Shown piece after piece: positions 25,296 to 34,200 of a DNA stretch of 59,478 nt. Below the pieces are notes generated by a model that was not told the origin of the DNA, made no database searches, and saw only the letters and a list, made by a program, of their open reading frames with translations. Numbering within the stretch: the first letter of the stretch is position 1; each line of letters opens with the position of its first letter. The stretch comes from an uncultured Oscillospiraceae bacterium. Its GTDB lineage: Bacteria > Bacillota > Clostridia > Oscillospirales > Acutalibacteraceae. The position numbers were made by a program, and so were the translations under genes. The stretch covers positions 1 to 59,478 of the forward strand of contig UQNI01000004.1 of NCBI GenBank assembly GCA_900542375.1, in the 5' to 3' direction.

Positions 25296-25659
25296 AATAG
25301 ATACCCCCGTACTTTTGTTTCAATCAGAACTGACTTGATATACTTATTATATATAATGATTTAATCTATATCATACCATATTTTACGCAAAGCTTGCAAG
25401 CAGTTAGACGCAATGGAATGGCTGTAAGTATTTTAGTTTTTTATTGATGGTGCAGAACAGCTAAAACAGACGGATAAACGGTATAAAATGGTATATAAGG
25501 TAGACTTTTTATGATATATATGGTAATATTAGAAAAAGGACCAAAAACGCTCATTTTTTGTGATTTTTATGTAAAAAACAGATGAGAAAAAAAGTCTGAT
25601 TTAGCTACCAAACTTTTGGAAGTATTCGTTCATAAGAAATCGACGGTAGGAGGAGAGAT
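25296..25659. other. 364-base divergent intergenic region
   Basis: It holds the start region of ddl on the minus strand and of the gene at 25660 on the plus strand. A TATAAT on the minus strand (25351-25346) has only a poor -35 (ATGATA). No RNA gene or coding frame is seen. Confidence 0.4.
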
Positions 25660-26421
25660 ATGATTTCTGTGGAGCAAAGAATCAAACAGATTACACAGCC
25701 GAAAGGAGGGTATCTTTCTTCCCAACAGTTTGATATTATTACATTGGAGAATCACCATGCTTTGCATGCGTGCGAGAATATATCAAAAAAATTGATTGGA
25801 CTTGCTGTAGATTATCTGACACAGGTTCAAACAGGTGTTCCGGTAGAAGAAGCATTTAAAGTTTCCTTGATAGGTGCGCATCTGGTGGGAGAAGACGCTT
25901 TTGCACAGCAGTATGCAGAACAAATCAGAGGATTAGATACTGACTCTATTTTTTATGCTTGCAAGCTGGTTGGTTACGATGTATGTTTTAGAACAAGTGT
26001 ATTGTCATATAAGCCGGTTCATTTGATTTGTGCAGATCAATACACGATAGAGAATATCTATCATATGGTGAATCGGAGTTTAGCATTTATCCAAACATAT
26101 GGACCTGTTACCAAACGCAGAATTACCTTTGATGGAGGATATACAGATTTCATCTCCGCAGGATACGGAGATTTTTTAACAAAAGAAACGTTATGGGATT
26201 TTAAAGTATCGACAAAGTCGCCTACAAACAGTCACGCTTTGCAGCTGCTGATTTATTATCTTATGGGGTTACGGTCAATTTATCATGTGAATTTTGAAAC
26301 CATACAGAATCTTGGAATTTTTAATCCCCGTTTAAATTGTGTTTATCTTATGAAAATAGAAGATATACCCAAAAATGTTATAAATGAAGTGTCGGAAAAA
26401 GTAATTGGATATTTTGAATAA
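25660..26421 (+). CDS. Uncharacterised protein with PD-(D/E)XK nuclease-like motifs
   Basis: I do not recognise this 253-residue protein by name. Its central part carries a RecB-type nuclease pattern: Asp163 in FDGGYTDF, then Asp180-x-Lys182 in LWDFKVS, then Gln195-x3-Tyr199 in QLLIYYLMG. The spacing and hydrophobic strands around these fit the PD-(D/E)XK fold with a QxxxY motif. The N-terminal 130 residues look helical. It is followed by LGIFNPRLNCVYLM, suggesting a conserved C-terminal strand. There is no signal or membrane segment. AGGAGG precedes the ATG and it stands alone. Nuclease activity is inference. Confidence 0.65.
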   Translation: MISVEQRIKQITQPKGGYLSSQQFDIITLENHHALHACENISKKLIGLAVDYLTQVQTGVPVEEAFKVSLIGAHLVGEDAFAQQYAEQIRGLDTDSIFYACKLVGYDVCFRTSVLSYKPVHLICADQYTIENIYHMVNRSLAFIQTYGPVTKRRITFDGGYTDFISAGYGDFLTKETLWDFKVSTKSPTNSHALQLLIYYLMGLRSIYHVNFETIQNLGIFNPRLNCVYLMKIEDIPKNVINEVSEKVIGYFE

Positions 26422-26504
26422 TCCAATGAAAGTGTTACGGACATAATTTGTCTTGACAAGATGTAATATATTGATTGCATCAAAAGAATTTCCTTGCATG
26501 CCTG

Positions 26505-26533
26505 TTGCATAAAGGCTGAAAATGTAGTATAAT
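26505..26533 (+). promoter_or_regulatory. sigma-A-type promoter for the gene at 26630
   Basis: TTGCAT (26505-26510) and TATAAT (26528-26533) have a 17-base spacer. They lie about 100 bases upstream of the coding start. Confidence 0.6.
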
Positions 26534-26629
26534 TGCCAATGAATATTTTAAAGTTGTAAGTACTATTTTCATTTTGACATAAATAAAACGGAATGCTACA
26601 ACGCAAAACGAGCAGGAGTGATTTTTTTG

Positions 26630-27427
26630 ATGCAAGAGGCCTTTGACCTTATCGTAGAAAAAACTGCGGAAGCCCTGAAAAAACAAGGCTTTGAACAGTC
26701 TAAAGATTTTGAGGACGATTTAGGACCGGCAGTATTATTTGTAAATAAGGATGCAGCTTACAGTATTGTATTTAAAACAAATGACAATATGTTTGAACTG
26801 CGCAGTACAAACATGACAGATGATGGTCCAAACAGCAGCTGGAAATCTGTTTCAAACTGGATATTTGACCCGGAACAGGATACTTTGCGTGAAGCAGAGG
26901 CAATCGCTACAGATTTTATTGAAACTGTAGAAGGTCCAAGCCGCCTGGAGGAAATAAGAAAAGCACAAAGACAGGCGTTTAAAGATGATGATAACAACCC
27001 CGGACCGTTGTTCTTTTTTAAACGTTTGGTTAATATATTTCCTGACTTAAAAGAACAAATTAATGAAGAACGTACTTCCTACGTAGGATTCCGTTCCGTA
27101 ACATTTGCAAAAGAATTTGTAGTACCCAAAGTAGAAAATTTGGCTATCAAGAAAAAAGAGTCTGCAGCTTTTAAGAAAATGTGCGAATTACTAAACGAGT
27201 TTTATAAAAATGGTGATTTGGACGTTCGTTCCATCATTACCATGGTTATTCTAAACGGACTGAGTGATACAGCTGTACAGAACATTATGGAACAAGCAGA
27301 CCCTATGCTAAAAAAAGGATATAAATACGGTGTGAAATGGAAAGGAAAAAAAGCAAAACCTGAACGTGAGAAACTGAAAGACAGACGCGGTTCAAGGTCA
27401 TCTTCCGAAGCACCGAAAAGACTTTGA
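26630..27427 (+). CDS. Conserved hypothetical cytosolic protein
   Basis: I do not recognise this 265-residue protein. It has no signal peptide or membrane segment. The N-terminal 110 residues look like a mixed alpha/beta domain (AYSIVFKTNDNMFELRST). The centre is helical, and the tail (about residues 235-265) is strongly basic with a Ser/Arg-rich end, as in nucleic-acid or ribosome-associated proteins. Start is the ATG at 26630, 11 bases after AGGAG; a GTG at 26618 overlaps that site. It is monocistronic, with its own promoter and terminator. Confidence 0.7.
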   Translation: MQEAFDLIVEKTAEALKKQGFEQSKDFEDDLGPAVLFVNKDAAYSIVFKTNDNMFELRSTNMTDDGPNSSWKSVSNWIFDPEQDTLREAEAIATDFIETVEGPSRLEEIRKAQRQAFKDDDNNPGPLFFFKRLVNIFPDLKEQINEERTSYVGFRSVTFAKEFVVPKVENLAIKKKESAAFKKMCELLNEFYKNGDLDVRSIITMVILNGLSDTAVQNIMEQADPMLKKGYKYGVKWKGKKAKPEREKLKDRRGSRSSSEAPKRL

Positions 27428-27435
27428 TTTTTTAG

Positions 27436-27486
27436 AAGCAATGGCACAGTTGTCCGAAAGGGGAGCTTTTGCCGTTGCTTTTTTAT
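27436..27486 (+). terminator. terminator of the gene at 26630
   Basis: AAGCAATGGC at 27436-27445 pairs with GCCGTTGCTT at 27471-27480 (one G-U), followed by TTTTTTA. The loop is 25 bases. Confidence 0.7.
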
Positions 27487-27524
27487 TACTTTTGGGAGAA
27501 TTTGAAAAAATTCGTACAAAAGGC

Positions 27525-27553
27525 TTGACCTAAGGATTTGTTTATGTTAACAT
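27525..27553 (+). promoter_or_regulatory. sigma-A-type promoter of the rpmG-secE-nusG-rplKA operon
   Basis: TTGACC (27525-27530) and TAACAT (27548-27553) have a 17-base spacer. The transcript would carry a leader of about 105 bases with a CC/GG-rich part before rpmG. Confidence 0.55.
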
Positions 27554-27665
27554 ATTACTACCTCGCATTAGGGGTTATTTTTTTGTGCCCTTTTTTTGAG
27601 GGAGGCCATGGGCAGTTCGCTTATGAATTAGCCTAAATTTTTTCCGTGCAACGGGAGGTGCCGTC

Positions 27666-27815
27666 ATGAGAGTGAAAATCACATTAGCTTGCACAGAGTG
27701 CAAACAAAGAAACTACAACACAATGAAGAACAAAAAGAACGATCCGGACAGACTTGAAATGAACAAGTACTGCAGATTCTGTAGAAAGCACGTGCTTCAC
27801 AGAGAGACCAAATAG
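27666..27815 (+). CDS. rpmG: 50S ribosomal protein L33
   Basis: This 49-residue protein was translated directly from the sequence. It begins MRVKITLACTECKQRNY and continues to KYCRFCRKHVLHRETK. Two CxxC pairs (CTEC and CRFC) show the zinc-binding form of L33. GGGAGG precedes the ATG. The order rpmG-secE-nusG-rplK is the usual bacterial arrangement. Confidence 0.95.
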   Translation: MRVKITLACTECKQRNYNTMKNKKNDPDRLEMNKYCRFCRKHVLHRETK

Positions 27816-27833
27816 GTCGGAGGAACATTAATT

Positions 27834-28061
27834 ATGGCTGAGACGAAACCAAATGTGTTTGTCAGGTTTGGAAAAGGTATTGCTAGATTCTTCCGCGATG
27901 GTAAGGCTGAGGTTAAAAAAGTTGTTTGGCCAAAGCCGTCAACTGTATTTAAGAATGCCGGTATTGTTCTTTTAATTATCGTCGTTCTTGGTGCGTTTAT
28001 CTTCGGTCTTGATACATTATTGATGTATCTGTTAGGGCTTATTATGAACATTGCCCACTAG
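27834..28061 (+). CDS. secE: Preprotein translocase subunit SecE
   Basis: SecE clamps SecY in the translocation channel. The 75-residue protein has the short single-helix form: an amphipathic segment with EVKKVVWPKPSTVFKNAG, then one membrane helix (IVLLIIVVLGAFIFGLDTLL). GGAGG lies upstream. It is placed between rpmG and nusG. Confidence 0.95.
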   Translation: MAETKPNVFVRFGKGIARFFRDGKAEVKKVVWPKPSTVFKNAGIVLLIIVVLGAFIFGLDTLLMYLLGLIMNIAH

Positions 28062-28083
28062 ATATTGGACGGAGGATGGTACA

Positions 28084-28605
28084 ATGCCTGAAGAAGCAAA
28101 ATGGTATGTTGTTCATACTTATTCTGGGTATGAAAACAAGGTTGCCTCAAACCTAGAAAAAACGGTGGAAAATCGCCATATTCAAGACTTAATCCAAGAA
28201 ATTCGCGTACCGACCGAAATTGTTACCGAAATTAAAGATAACAAGAAACGTGAAGTGGAACGCAAAATTTTTCCCGGTTATGTACTTGTAAAAATGGTTT
28301 TAACAGATGAGTCTTGGTACGTAGTACGCAATATTCGCGGCTGTACAGGATTTGTTGGTCCATCTTCAAAGCCAATTCCGCTTTCCGATGAGGAAATTGC
28401 CAGACTTGGCGTTGAAAAGAAAGAGGTTGAGGTTTCCTACGGCGTTGGTGATACTGTTAACATTATTGATGGTCCGCTTGACGGATTTACCGGTATTGTT
28501 GAAGAGATTGACGTTGAGAAAAACTGTGTCCGCGTAACAGTATCTATGTTCGGACGCGAAACACCGGTCGAGCTTGAGTTAGACCAAGCAGAAGCGGTGG
28601 AATAA
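28084..28605 (+). CDS. nusG: Transcription antitermination/pausing factor NusG
   Basis: This 173-residue protein has the NGN domain (KWYVVHTYSGYENKV to VRNIRGCTGFVG) that binds RNA polymerase. It is followed by a KOW domain (DTVNIIDGPLDGFTGIVEEID) that contacts ribosomal S10 or Rho. Length is normal. The ATG at 28084 follows GGAGG; an in-frame ATG at 28051 is within secE and lacks a site. Confidence 0.96.
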   Translation: MPEEAKWYVVHTYSGYENKVASNLEKTVENRHIQDLIQEIRVPTEIVTEIKDNKKREVERKIFPGYVLVKMVLTDESWYVVRNIRGCTGFVGPSSKPIPLSDEEIARLGVEKKEVEVSYGVGDTVNIIDGPLDGFTGIVEEIDVEKNCVRVTVSMFGRETPVELELDQAEAVE

Positions 28606-28683
28606 TTTTATGTTGGTAATCAGCGGGCAACCGCTCATTATGTATGGGGGGTATACCCCAAAGGAAACAATATGTTTTCCTAA

Positions 28684-28727
28684 GTGGGAGGAACAGACAA
28701 AATGAATACTGTTCCGCCATTTACCAC
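28684..28727 (+). promoter_or_regulatory. probable L1-binding leader element, copy 1 (before rplK)
   Basis: GTGGGAGGAACA at 28684-28695 and TTTACCAC ending at 28727 enclose a 7-bp hairpin (GGAACAG at 28690-28696 with CTGTTCC at 28709-28715). The outer GTGG and CCAC can pair. The same two blocks recur before rplA. L1 represses its own operon by binding such leaders in bacteria. The protein-RNA match here is inferred. Confidence 0.55.
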
Positions 28728-28748
28728 GAATTTTGGAGGTGCAAAGAA

Positions 28749-29174
28749 ATGGCTCAAAAGGTAGCGGGCTTTATTAAGCTACAGATACCTGCCGGCAAGG
28801 CAACACCGGCTCCACCAGTTGGTCCAGCTCTTGGTCAACACGGTGTAAACATTATGTCTTTTACAAAGGAATTTAACGAGCGTACAAAAAATGATGCAGG
28901 TATGATTATTCCTGTTGTTATTACTGTTTATGCAGACCGTTCATTTACCTTTGTCACCAAAACCCCACCGGCTGCAGTTTTAATTAAAAAAGCTTGCAGC
29001 ATTGAAAAGGGTTCTGGTGAACCAAACAAGAACAAGGTTTCAAAAATTACTCGTGAGCAATTACAAAAAATTGCTGAGACAAAAATGAAAGACTTAAACG
29101 CAGCTAACATTGAGACAGCTATCAGCATGATTGCCGGTACTGCTCGTAGCATGGGCGTAGAAGTTGTAGATTAA
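28749..29174 (+). CDS. rplK: 50S ribosomal protein L11
   Basis: This 141-residue protein starts AQKVAGFIKLQIPAGKATPAPP and contains GPALGQHGVNIM and the rRNA-binding C-terminal domain ending IAGTARSMGVEVVD. It forms the GTPase-associated centre with L10 and L7/L12. The ATG at 28749 follows GGAGG. A longer in-frame reading would enter the leader structure and is rejected. Confidence 0.98.
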   Translation: MAQKVAGFIKLQIPAGKATPAPPVGPALGQHGVNIMSFTKEFNERTKNDAGMIIPVVITVYADRSFTFVTKTPPAAVLIKKACSIEKGSGEPNKNKVSKITREQLQKIAETKMKDLNAANIETAISMIAGTARSMGVEVVD

Positions 29175-29182
29175 TCACCCGG

Positions 29183-29216
29183 GTGGGAGGAACACCGTAA
29201 AATCCGATTTTACCAC
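29183..29216 (+). promoter_or_regulatory. probable L1-binding leader element, copy 2 (before rplA)
   Basis: GTGGGAGGAACA at 29183-29194 and TTTACCAC ending at 29216 repeat the blocks seen before rplK. The inner hairpin differs: GTAAAAT pairs with ATTTTAC around CCG. Two copies in one operon point to control of both L11 and L1 synthesis. Confidence 0.55.
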
Positions 29217-29235
29217 TCAATAGGGAGGAAAAGCA

Positions 29236-29931
29236 ATGAAACACGGTAAAAAATACGTTGATAGCGCTAAGCTAATCGATCGTGCTAAACTTTATGATAC
29301 TACTGAAGCGCTTGAACTTTGCGTAAAAACAGGTTCCGCTAAATTTGATGAATCCGTTGAGGTTCACGTTAAATTAGGCGTTGACAGCCGTCACGCAGAC
29401 CAACAGGTTCGCGGTGCTATTGTATTGCCAAACGGTACAGGTAAATCTGTACGTGTTGTAGCAATCTGCAAAGGCGACAATGAAAAAGCTGCACAAGCTG
29501 CAGGTGCTGAATATGTTGGCGCAGAAGAGCTTGTACAAAAGATTCAAAATGAGGGTTGGGTAGACTTTGATGTTCTGATTACAACTCCTGATATGATGGG
29601 TCTTGTAGGTCGTTTGGGTAAAGTGCTTGGTCCTAGAGGCCTAATGCCAAACCCAAAAGCAGGTACAGTTACACCTGATATTGGTAAAGCTGTAACAGAA
29701 GCAAAAGCCGGTAAAATTGAATATCGTTTGGATAAAACAAACATTATTCACTGCGTAATCGGCAAAGTTTCTTTTGGTGCTGAAAAACTTCAAGCAAACT
29801 TTGATGCTTTGTTAGAAGCTATTATTAAAGCAAAACCTGCTGCTGCTAAGGGTCAATACATCAAATCTTGCGTTGTTGCTTCAACAATGGGTCCTGGTGT
29901 TAAAATTAACCCAAGCAAATTTGCTCAATAA
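29236..29931 (+). CDS. rplA: 50S ribosomal protein L1
   Basis: This 231-residue protein has MKHGKKYVDSAKLIDRAKLY, the domain II segment GLVGRLGKVLGPRGLMPNPK and SVVAST-like ending (KSCVVASTMGPGVKINPS). It builds the L1 stalk and is the usual translational repressor of rplK-rplA. GGGAGG precedes the ATG. Confidence 0.98.
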   Translation: MKHGKKYVDSAKLIDRAKLYDTTEALELCVKTGSAKFDESVEVHVKLGVDSRHADQQVRGAIVLPNGTGKSVRVVAICKGDNEKAAQAAGAEYVGAEELVQKIQNEGWVDFDVLITTPDMMGLVGRLGKVLGPRGLMPNPKAGTVTPDIGKAVTEAKAGKIEYRLDKTNIIHCVIGKVSFGAEKLQANFDALLEAIIKAKPAAAKGQYIKSCVVASTMGPGVKINPSKFAQ

Positions 29932-29939
29932 GATAAAAG

Positions 29940-29968
29940 TTGACAGTCTGAAAAGACTGTGTTATTAT
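29940..29968 (+). promoter_or_regulatory. sigma-A-type promoter of rplJ-rplL
   Basis: TTGACA (29940-29945) and TATTAT (29963-29968) have a 17-base spacer just after the rplA stop. rplJL can thus be transcribed apart from rplKA. Confidence 0.75.
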
Positions 29969-29977
29969 ACTCTATAG

Positions 29978-30072
29978 CTGTACTTTATCCAAAGACAGCG
30001 GGTGCTTATGCGTAACAGAGCTTTACTGCTCTACCCGCCGAGGAAAAAGCACAATATACATTTGTATCCTTA
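29978..30072 (+). promoter_or_regulatory. ribosomal protein L10 leader
   Basis: The conserved L10-leader pattern is present: ATCCAAAGACAGCGGGTG, a hairpin with GAGC/GCTC, then ACCCGCCGAGGAAAA. The L10(L7/L12)4 complex binds this fold. A terminator follows, so free complex would reduce transcription of rplJL. Confidence 0.9.
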
Positions 30073-30087
30073 TATTTATGTGTATTT

Positions 30088-30125
30088 GCCTTTCCTGCCT
30101 TTATAAAGTAGGAAAGGCTTTTTGT
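30088..30125 (+). terminator. attenuator terminator before rplJ
   Basis: GCCTTTCCT at 30088-30096 pairs with AGGAAAGGC at 30110-30118, followed by TTTTTGTG. It sits between the L10 leader and the rplJ ribosome binding site. Confidence 0.85.
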
Positions 30126-30169
30126 GTTATGGATAATGGACTGCATCTCATATTGCGGAGGTGAATACA

Positions 30170-30700
30170 TTGCCAAGTGAAAAAATTCTTGAACAAAAGA
30201 AACAAGCAGTTGCTGAGTTAAGCGCTCACTTAAAAGAAAGCTGTGTTGGTGTTATTGTTAACTACAGCGGCATTAATGTTGCTGATGACACTAAGCTTCG
30301 TAAAGAACTGCGTGAAGCAGGCGACACCTATGTTGTTGTTAAAAACACATTGTTGTCTCGTGCTTTGAAAGATGCCGGAATTGAAGGTCTTGATTCTGTA
30401 CTGGAAGGCACTACTGCGATTGCGTACAACAAAGAAGACTATGTTTCCGCAGCTAAAATCCTCTCTAAATATGCAGAGGATCACAAGAATTTTACAATCA
30501 AAGCAGGTTTTATCGATGGCAGCGTTGTAGATGTAAATGCTGTTAAAGAACTAGGAAACCTACCTTCCAAAGAAGTTTTGGTTGCAAAAGCATTGGGTGG
30601 CTTAAACGCACCTATTTCCGGCTTTGCTACTGTGCTTAACGGTACATTGAAAGGCCTTGTTGTTGCATTAAATGCAATTGCAGAAAAACAAAGCGCATAA
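30170..30700 (+). CDS. rplJ: 50S ribosomal protein L10
   Basis: This 176-residue protein has EKKQAVAEL-like N-terminus, GVIVNYSGINVADDTKLRKELREAG, VVVKNTLLSRAL and GLNAPISGFATVLNGTLKGLV. It anchors the L7/L12 dimers. I chose TTG at 30170, eight bases after GGAGG; a GTG at 30161 abuts that site. Confidence 0.96.
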   Translation: MPSEKILEQKKQAVAELSAHLKESCVGVIVNYSGINVADDTKLRKELREAGDTYVVVKNTLLSRALKDAGIEGLDSVLEGTTAIAYNKEDYVSAAKILSKYAEDHKNFTIKAGFIDGSVVDVNAVKELGNLPSKEVLVAKALGGLNAPISGFATVLNGTLKGLVVALNAIAEKQSA

Positions 30701-30748
30701 AGCGTAATAAATGAAAAATGATTTAATGATATTATTGGAGGTACTACC

Positions 30749-31129
30749 ATGTCTGAGAAAGTTACACAATTGATTGAAGATGTTAAAGCTCTTACTGTTC
30801 TTGAGCTATCCGAGCTAGTAAAAGCTCTTGAAGAAGAATTCGGCGTTTCCGCTGCTGCTCCTGTAGCAGTTGCTGCTGCTCCTGTAGCAGGCGGCGCAGC
30901 TCCAGCTGGCGAAGAGAAAACAGAGTTTGATGTTGTTTTGAAAGCAGCTGGCGCAAACAAAATCAACGTTATTAAAGTTGTTAGAGAAGTTACTGGTCTT
31001 GGCCTAAAAGAAGCAAAAGAGCTTGTTGATGGCGCACCAAAAGCAGTTAAAGAAGGCATTTCCAAAGATGACGCTGATGCAATGGCAGCTAAACTAAAAG
31101 AAGCTGGCGCAGAAGTAGAAGTAAAATAA
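30749..31129 (+). CDS. rplL: 50S ribosomal protein L7/L12
   Basis: This 126-residue protein has the dimerising N-terminal domain (LIEDVKALTVLELSELVKALEEEFGV), an alanine/proline-rich hinge at about 33-55, and the C-terminal domain with INVIKVVREVTGLGLKEAKELVDGAPK that recruits translation factors. GGAGG precedes the ATG. Codons are strongly biased, as expected for a very highly expressed gene. Confidence 0.98.
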   Translation: MSEKVTQLIEDVKALTVLELSELVKALEEEFGVSAAAPVAVAAAPVAGGAAPAGEEKTEFDVVLKAAGANKINVIKVVREVTGLGLKEAKELVDGAPKAVKEGISKDDADAMAAKLKEAGAEVEVK

Positions 31130-31147
31130 TTTTACTTCTTGATAAAA

Positions 31148-31180
31148 GAGAAGGTTGGTTTATTCCAGCCTTCTTTTTTT
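31148..31180 (+). terminator. terminator of rplJ-rplL
   Basis: GAAGGTTGG at 31150-31158 pairs with CCAGCCTTC at 31165-31173 around TTTATT, followed by TTTTTTT. Confidence 0.92.
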
Positions 31181-31251
31181 ATTTTCAAATGTTTTCATGT
31201 ACTTAATTTTTGCTTCAGTCGAATTATTATTCATAGAATTTATCGCAGTAA

Positions 31252-31281
31252 AAAAAGAAGATACTATGTATCTTCTCTTTT
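31252..31281 (-). terminator. terminator of the sbcDC operon
   Basis: GAAGATA at 31257-31263 pairs with TATCTTC at 31269-31275. On the minus strand the hairpin is followed by TTTTTTT. It lies 17 bases past the sbcC stop. Confidence 0.8.
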
Positions 31282-31297
31282 TATTTGTTTTATTTTA

Positions 31298-34200
31298 TTA
31301 TGCATCTTTTATCATTGTAATACTGCTTCCGCCATTTTTGGAAGGGTGCACCTGAATTTGGGTGGCAATACGATTTTTTAACTCACTGACATGAGAAATA
31401 ATTCCTACGGTACGTCCCATTTTTTGAATTTGTGACAATGCTTTCATGGCAGTATCTAAAGTATCTTGATCCAGCGAACCGAATCCTTCATCAATAAAGA
31501 TGGAATCTAAACGGACACTTCCGGAATAAGATTGTACCACATCGGAGAGACCAAATGCCAGAGACAAGGAGGCGAGAAATTGTTCTCCGCCTGAGAGGGT
31601 TTCTATTGACCTGGGGGCTCCTGTAAAGCCGTCTAATACCTCTAAATCCAGTCCGCTTTTGGCATTTCCTCCGGCAGAGCCTTCTAAGCGTCTTAAACTG
31701 TAGCGGCCACGGCTGAGAAGAGAAAAGAACTCGTTAGCATAAGTTAATATATCGTCCAGCATAATTCCGAGTATAAATTGCTGCAATGGAATCTTTTTGA
31801 GGTTACCACCTGACAATAATTGATATAGGCGGCTCGCTTGTTCGTATTGTGCTTCTGTTTCTTTGCTGTTGCTGGTAATTTCTTGTAGCTGCGCGAGCGC
31901 TTTTTGCGAGTTTTCCAGTTGCTGTGTCTGGGCGCCAATTTTCAGAGATAGTGCATCATGTTGCTGTTGTAATTGTATATATTCTGTTTCCAAAGGGACA
32001 ATGTTAGGTTCAGCTTGTCCCTGCAATTGTATGGTCAGTTGCTGCAGTTGCTGCAGAATTGTTTGCACCTGTGTGGTGTAATCTTGAATCGTATGTTCTA
32101 ATTCCTGCATTTCTTGTACAGACATGCGCAGAGGCTCTAAATCGGAATCTATATTGATATTTAGCATATTTTCAACAGTTTCCAGTTGTTTTGTGAATAC
32201 TTGTTTGCTTTTCTCCTCTGTTGCTATGGCTTCAGCTTGAACAGAGGCGGCATGTTCCAAGTTTGCTTTCTCTACAGCTATTTGAGAACACGTTTCCATC
32301 CATTTTGTATCCCAAAGGGCAGTTTTTTCCTTCAGTTGTTTTAATGTGTGTTGCGTAGTGTTCCATTCTTTTTCTGCATTTGCGATACCGACTGGAAGTT
32401 GTATGGAGCTGTTTAATTCTTTGATAGAAGCTTCAATGACTGCCAATTGTTGCTGATGAAACGCAATTTCTTCTTTTTTCTGTTCGTAGGTTTCTTTTAA
32501 ACGGGATTGTTCATCTGATAATTTCTGAAAACGTTCTTCTGATTTTTTTCGTGTTGCAATCAATGCTTCTGATTTCTGTACCTGCTCTGCTTGTTCCTTT
32601 ATTTGTATTTGTAAATGCTCATAATCGGTAGGAATTTCTTGACATACTTCTAAAGCAGTTTTCAATTGATTTGTTTTCTCGTCCAATACAGCTTGTGCAT
32701 GGCTGAATGTTTGCAAATATTGTCGATAGTCTGTTTGCAATTGCTCTAATTCTTCTCTGAGAGCAGAAAGTTGTGCAGCGTCTGTTGATTCTGAACTGCT
32801 TTGTACAGCCGGTGCAGGGTGATGAAGGGAGCCGCATACGGGACATGGCTTATTTTCCTGTAGCTCCTGTGCCATTACCAGGGCTGTTTGCTCTAAAACA
32901 GCTGTTTGTATGTGTGATACTTGCTCTTGTTTTTGTGCAATGATATGTTCTTTTTCCTGTTTGATAGCAAAGGAAGAGTCAAATATTTGTTTTGCTTTTT
33001 CATGTTCTGTTTTGATTTGAGACCATGTAAGATATTGCTGTTCATATGTTTGTAAGATAAGCAGTTGTTCTTTGTATTCGGGTAATCGCTGATATTCTGT
33101 GTCGATGGATTGCAGATATAGAATCCCTTTTTGCATTCGTTCTTCTATCTGAGTTATTTGCAGTTGTATTTGAGATTGCTCTGTATCCTTTTTTTCAATT
33201 ATTTCTTGTATTTCTTTTTGCTGAATATTCAGAGCGTCAATTCGTTTGAGTGCTTGTATGCTTCGTTCCAAATCAGGAAGGATTTTTTCCAGCTGAACCA
33301 TTTGTTCCTTTTGCTTCAAAACATTCTCTTGCTGTTCTTCCAGTTGCTTTTGATACAATTGTGCTTGTCCAAATGTTTGTTGCACAGTTTGATAGGCTGT
33401 ACGTTTTTCTATAGAAGCCTTTTTTGCAGTTTGATAATTTTGCCAATATGGATATATTTGTTCGATTTGCTTTGCAAAAGAAAGAAGTTTCTTTTTTTTC
33501 TCTATAGTTGGAGCGTAATCATGCAGATTGCTTTGTTTCCGTTCCAATTCTTTTTTTTGTATGATTTTTTGCTGTAATTCTTTTGCTTGGTTCAATTGTT
33601 CCAAGGTATCTTTTACTGTTTTTTGCAGTTGTTTTAATTCCGTTTGAGAAGCACATAAAGCAGAGTTGCTCTGAATACATTTTTCTTCCAATGCCTCCAT
33701 AGTTTCTGCTTCTTCGCGCTCTAATAAAGCGGTTTTTGTGGCATATAATTCTCCCACCTCTTTCGATAGCATGTTCGCATGCTGTTTCATTTTATCTGTA
33801 ATTTTTGACCACATCTGTGTGGCAAACAATGTTTGCAAAATTTCCGCTTTACCGTTGGAATTGGCACGGAGCAGTTTTAGAAAATCCCCTTGCGGCAATA
33901 CAATCACTTGAGAAAATTGTTCGCAGGTCAGTCCAAGCAATCGCTGTGCATAGTCGCGCACTTTGGTTTCACTGCCGCTGACCAGCAGTTCCCATTGAGC
34001 CTGTTTATCGGTGGGCAAGCCATCAGTGAGGCGATAACAAATGTGTTCTTCCCTGATATCTCGTCTGCCGCTTCCTCTTACATAATATACAGACTGTGAA
34101 CGATAAAAGCGGTAGACTTCACTGCCTAACTGAAAGGAGAAATCAACAGAGGTACTCAAGGCATCATCTGCAGCAGTGCTGCGCATACTGGACCAACTTC

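Noticed and set aside
27545..27637. A 30-codon hydrophobic frame (MLTYYYLALGVIF) ahead of rpmG
   Set aside because: Its ATG lies inside the promoter spacer, upstream of the expected transcription start, and it has no ribosome binding site.
31863..33577. Several long plus-strand open frames opposite sbcC
   Set aside because: Their Cys-, Leu- and Phe-rich translations are the mirror of Gln/Glu-rich coiled-coil codons. They have no start signals.
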